This document shows, piece after piece, positions 61,805 to 64,000 of a stretch of 64,000 nucleotides of DNA. This stretch comes from Notospermus geniculatus (taxonomy: Eukaryota > Nemertea > Pilidiophora > Heteronemertea > Lineidae): NCBI GenBank assembly GCA_002633025.1, contig NMRB01000530.1, forward strand, positions 113,575-177,574. The letters run 5' to 3'. The notes beneath the pieces are model-generated. The model was not told the DNA's origin. It did no database searches and saw only the letters and a program-made list of their open reading frames with translations. Numbering within the stretch: the stretch's first letter is position 1; every line of letters begins with the position of its first letter. The translations under genes and the position numbers were made by a program.

Positions 61805-62450
61805 AGCTGAACTTAATAGATATAAACCACAAGCGATAGAGGTAGAAATTACGAACAGCGTCAGCCACAAGGCACTTCCAAACTACCTCTGAAAACGATA
61901 CACCCTCTGGGACGGTCACAGTTGGTTTCACTTGCCACCACGCTCTTGAACAGTAGGCCTAAAGATCTCAGCACAGCTGCCAAATGAGAAAAACGAAAAA
62001 TAATCTGTGATGGCACCGAGATTCGAACCCACAAGCCTCAGATCGATTCGCCGACCTCTTTCTCCTCGCGCCACGAAGACTGCTTGCATGCAACTACGCC
62101 GATCTACAATAAAGGGGCTGTGGTTTTGAAGATCTTCGTGAGGAAATAAAGAGATCGGAATTGTCGTCATGTAAGCAAGCAGTCTTCGTGGCGCGTAGAG
62201 AAAGAGGTTGGCGAATCGATCAGAGGGTTGTGGGTTCGAATCTCGGTGCCGTCACAGATTATTTTTCGTTTTTTTTCTCATTTGGCAGCTGTGCTGAGAT
62301 CTTTACTGTTCAAGAGCGTGGTCATGGTGGTGGCAAGTGAAACCAACTGTGACCGTCCCAGAGGTTTTCAGAGGTAGTTTGGAAGTGCCTTGTGGCTGTT
62401 CGTAATTTCTACCTCTGCCCCCCTGGGGTTTATATCTATTAAGTTCAGCT
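61805..62450. mobile_element. TTAA-flanked palindrome with the same tRNA-like module in both arms
   Basis: TTAA|AGCTGAACTTAATAGATATA starts it and the complement followed by TTAA ends it. Arms of about 290 bases are inverted copies. Each contains a tRNA-like module (62018-62090 minus strand; 62171-62256 plus strand) with TCTTCGTGGCGCG and GGGTTCGAATCTC. Inner spacer about 62100-62165. Its terminal eight bases match those of 54284-54918 although the bodies differ. Confidence 0.7.
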
Positions 62451-63180
62451 TTAAGCTACGTACACATGTGTGTCCGTTTATTCGGCACGGCAACGGCAAC
62501 GACAATGGATTATACATTAGTTTCTCACCATTGTGCAAGATTGTTATGGTCCGCAGGCCCGACCAATTCATGGTCCCTTTCAATCTCCAACGCAGAGGTC
62601 AGACGGTTTCACCTTACTGACTCTGCCTTCAAACGTCAGTGCCCCGTACTTCTTTTCGCGTAGGAATGACGTCATTATGGTTTCCGATCTCAAGATCGGA
62701 AACCATATTGTGTTTGGTCATGGTGTCTGTCTGTCTGTCTGTCTGTGTGTGTGTGCGTCTGTCTGTCTGTCTGTTCAGTCTGTCACACCTGTAACAAGAG
62801 CTACAGACCTGGAAATGTGACCTACCCCCAGGTTTCATTTCAAAAGTTGAGATTTTGTCTGTCACACTTTTGTTTCTTGAATAACTTGTCTCCGAGGCCA
62901 GGTAGAGCACTGGTAACAAGTTCCTTCCCTATGTTTATGACCCTTGGCAAGATACTGGCGTCAACGAATTTATCCTCCAGTGTCAGCATCATAATGATAT
63001 TGATATATCAAATTTGATATTTTGACATATCGGGAGATCTGCCACAGTAAGCGACTTGAAACTGGTATCACAACATCATAGCTCATCCACGGATGTTATT
63101 GCAATTGAAATTTTCAGTTTGCACCTGCTCGGTCGCATGATATTCGCTGATATCATGGTGAGATTTGATATTCAAATTTG
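62451..63180. other. no gene seen; contains a TGTC/TG microsatellite
   Basis: A short hairpin TTTCCGATCTCAAGATCGGA lies at about 62681-62700. A CTGT/TGTG simple repeat spans about 62727-62775. Nothing else was recognised. Confidence 0.55.
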
Positions 63181-63735
63181 ATAACATGACATAAGTCAGA
63201 ATCTGGTGATGGTAGAAGCCTAAAACCTTCACCTACACCTAGGTTATCAAGGATGAGCTTTCAGATTACGCAATGACCTTCAAGGTCAGAGGTCAAGGTC
63301 AAGGTCAAACAGTTCTAACGTGCAAATCTCCTCTGAATTTCAGGAGAAAACGATTAAGAAGCCTGAATTAACCATTCCCGACAGGTTTTATCAGGAATCC
63401 TGTTCCAGTTACGCAATACTTCTCAAGGTCAGAGGTCAAGGTCACAGTCAACTGTCACAAATAACATGAGTCAGAACCTGGTGATGGTGGAAGCCTAAAA
63501 CCTTCACCTGCACCTAGGTTATCAAGGATGAGCTTCCAGATTACGCAATGTCCTTGAAGGCCAGAGGTCAATGTCAAGGTCAAACAGTTCTAAAGTGTAG
63601 CTCAGAATTTCAGGAGAAAACTTATTAGAAGCCAGAATTAACCATCTCCTTCCTAAAGTTAAATCAAGGATCCCTGTTCCAGTTACGCAATACTTCTCAA
63701 GGTCAGAGGTCAAGGTCACAGTTAGCTAGCTCTAG
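63181..63735. repeat. two tandem units of about 280 bp carrying AGGTCA arrays
   Basis: The unit GTCAGAAYCTGGTGATGGT, GAAGCCTAAAACCTTCACCT, CCTAGGTTATCAAGGATGAG begins at about 63196 and again at about 63471. Within and between the units AGGTCAGAGGTCAAGGTCA occurs at about 63283, 63425 and 63699, with a diverged one near 63557. These are direct repeats of the nuclear-receptor half site AGGTCA. Confidence 0.7.
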
Positions 63736-64000
63736 AGTAGTAAACTTCTCATCGGAAACCATTGACATCGCTCCGATGTCCTTTTCTTGTTTAAGATGGC
63801 TGCCTCCTTGTTGCTCGTGGTTATGTTTACACTCACAAAATCATGTGATCAAATTCGACGAAGCTGATTGGTCCATCGATTTGGTTGCTTCTAAAATAGA
63901 AACTAGTTCTGCCGGAACGACCGAACCGAAGCACAGCCATACGTGTAATCCGCCGCAAAATAGTGCAACACAAAATAATGAATAAATGTTTAAAAATCAT
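63736..64000. other. no firm gene; a weak exon-like stretch
   Basis: AAGATGGCTGCCTCC at 63795 opens a short hydrophobic signal-peptide-like frame (MAASLLLVVMFTLTKSC) that stops after 23 codons. A second frame (63776-63985) continues without hydrophobic bias. There is no clear splice site, and the window ends. Confidence 0.3.

Noticed and set aside
63795-63866. Short signal-peptide-like frame starting AAGATGGCTGCC
   Set aside because: It stops after 23 codons without a convincing donor. The window ends before it could be tested.

Overview
This is a window of animal nuclear DNA, most likely from a marine invertebrate. There are no operons or bacterial ribosome sites. The bulk is repeat-rich and non-coding, with palindromic non-autonomous DNA transposons, tRNA-derived repeats, LINE, Penelope and BEL/Pao remnants, and a few plausible host exons. 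The 8-mer TAGGCCTA recurs about 13 times outside the viral block. The exact species cannot be told from the sequence. Unresolved bases lie at 4575, 7491 and 28829, with N runs at 44418-45004 and 59861-59883.

Layout. 1-4.6 kb: 3' part of a BEL/Pao LTR retrotransposon (zinc knuckle, protease, RT, RNase H, integrase, C-terminal domain) with one frameshift. 4.6-22.5 kb: repeats and foldback elements, a LINE RT fragment at 12.6 kb, and few coding signals. 22.56-42.76 kb: a defective Polinton/Maverick (adintovirus-like) endogenous DNA virus, visibly AT-rich and bracketed by a 101-bp inverted repeat with one mismatch. 42.9-45.4 kb: an unclassified DNA transposon inserted in a Penelope-like endonuclease fragment. 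45.8-47.6 kb: a nest of palindromes inside palindromes. 48.4-53.9 kb: several large foldback elements. 50.5-59 kb: a possible host gene with two PAN/apple-like exons and a 318-codon last exon of unknown family, its introns full of transposons. 59-64 kb: more palindromic elements, a TTAA-flanked palindrome with tRNA-like arms, and a tandem repeat rich in AGGTCA.

The Polinton. On the plus strand: packaging ATPase, a Q/S/T-rich protein, a single-pass membrane protein, a truncated integrase, a RING protein and a kinase-HNH fusion (first copy), PolB, then RING and kinase-HNH again. On the minus strand, converging on these: a 141-aa protein, a stand-alone HNH protein, a 77-aa membrane protein, and capsid sequences. 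Nearly every intact gene starts with the same signal, TAAATGG with an upstream AAATTTT tract, resembling the late-promoter style of large DNA viruses. The element is dead in at least four ways. PolB is split before its YxDTDS motif by a 3-kb DNA transposon with a 7-8 bp target duplication. The HNH gene is split by a 1.5-kb LINE with an 11-bp duplication. The integrase has lost its catalytic core. Two capsid genes appear fused by a deletion. A 2.17-kb RING/kinase-HNH block occurs twice, nearly identical, and one copy ends exactly at an unresolved base, so it is either a recent duplication or an assembly artefact.
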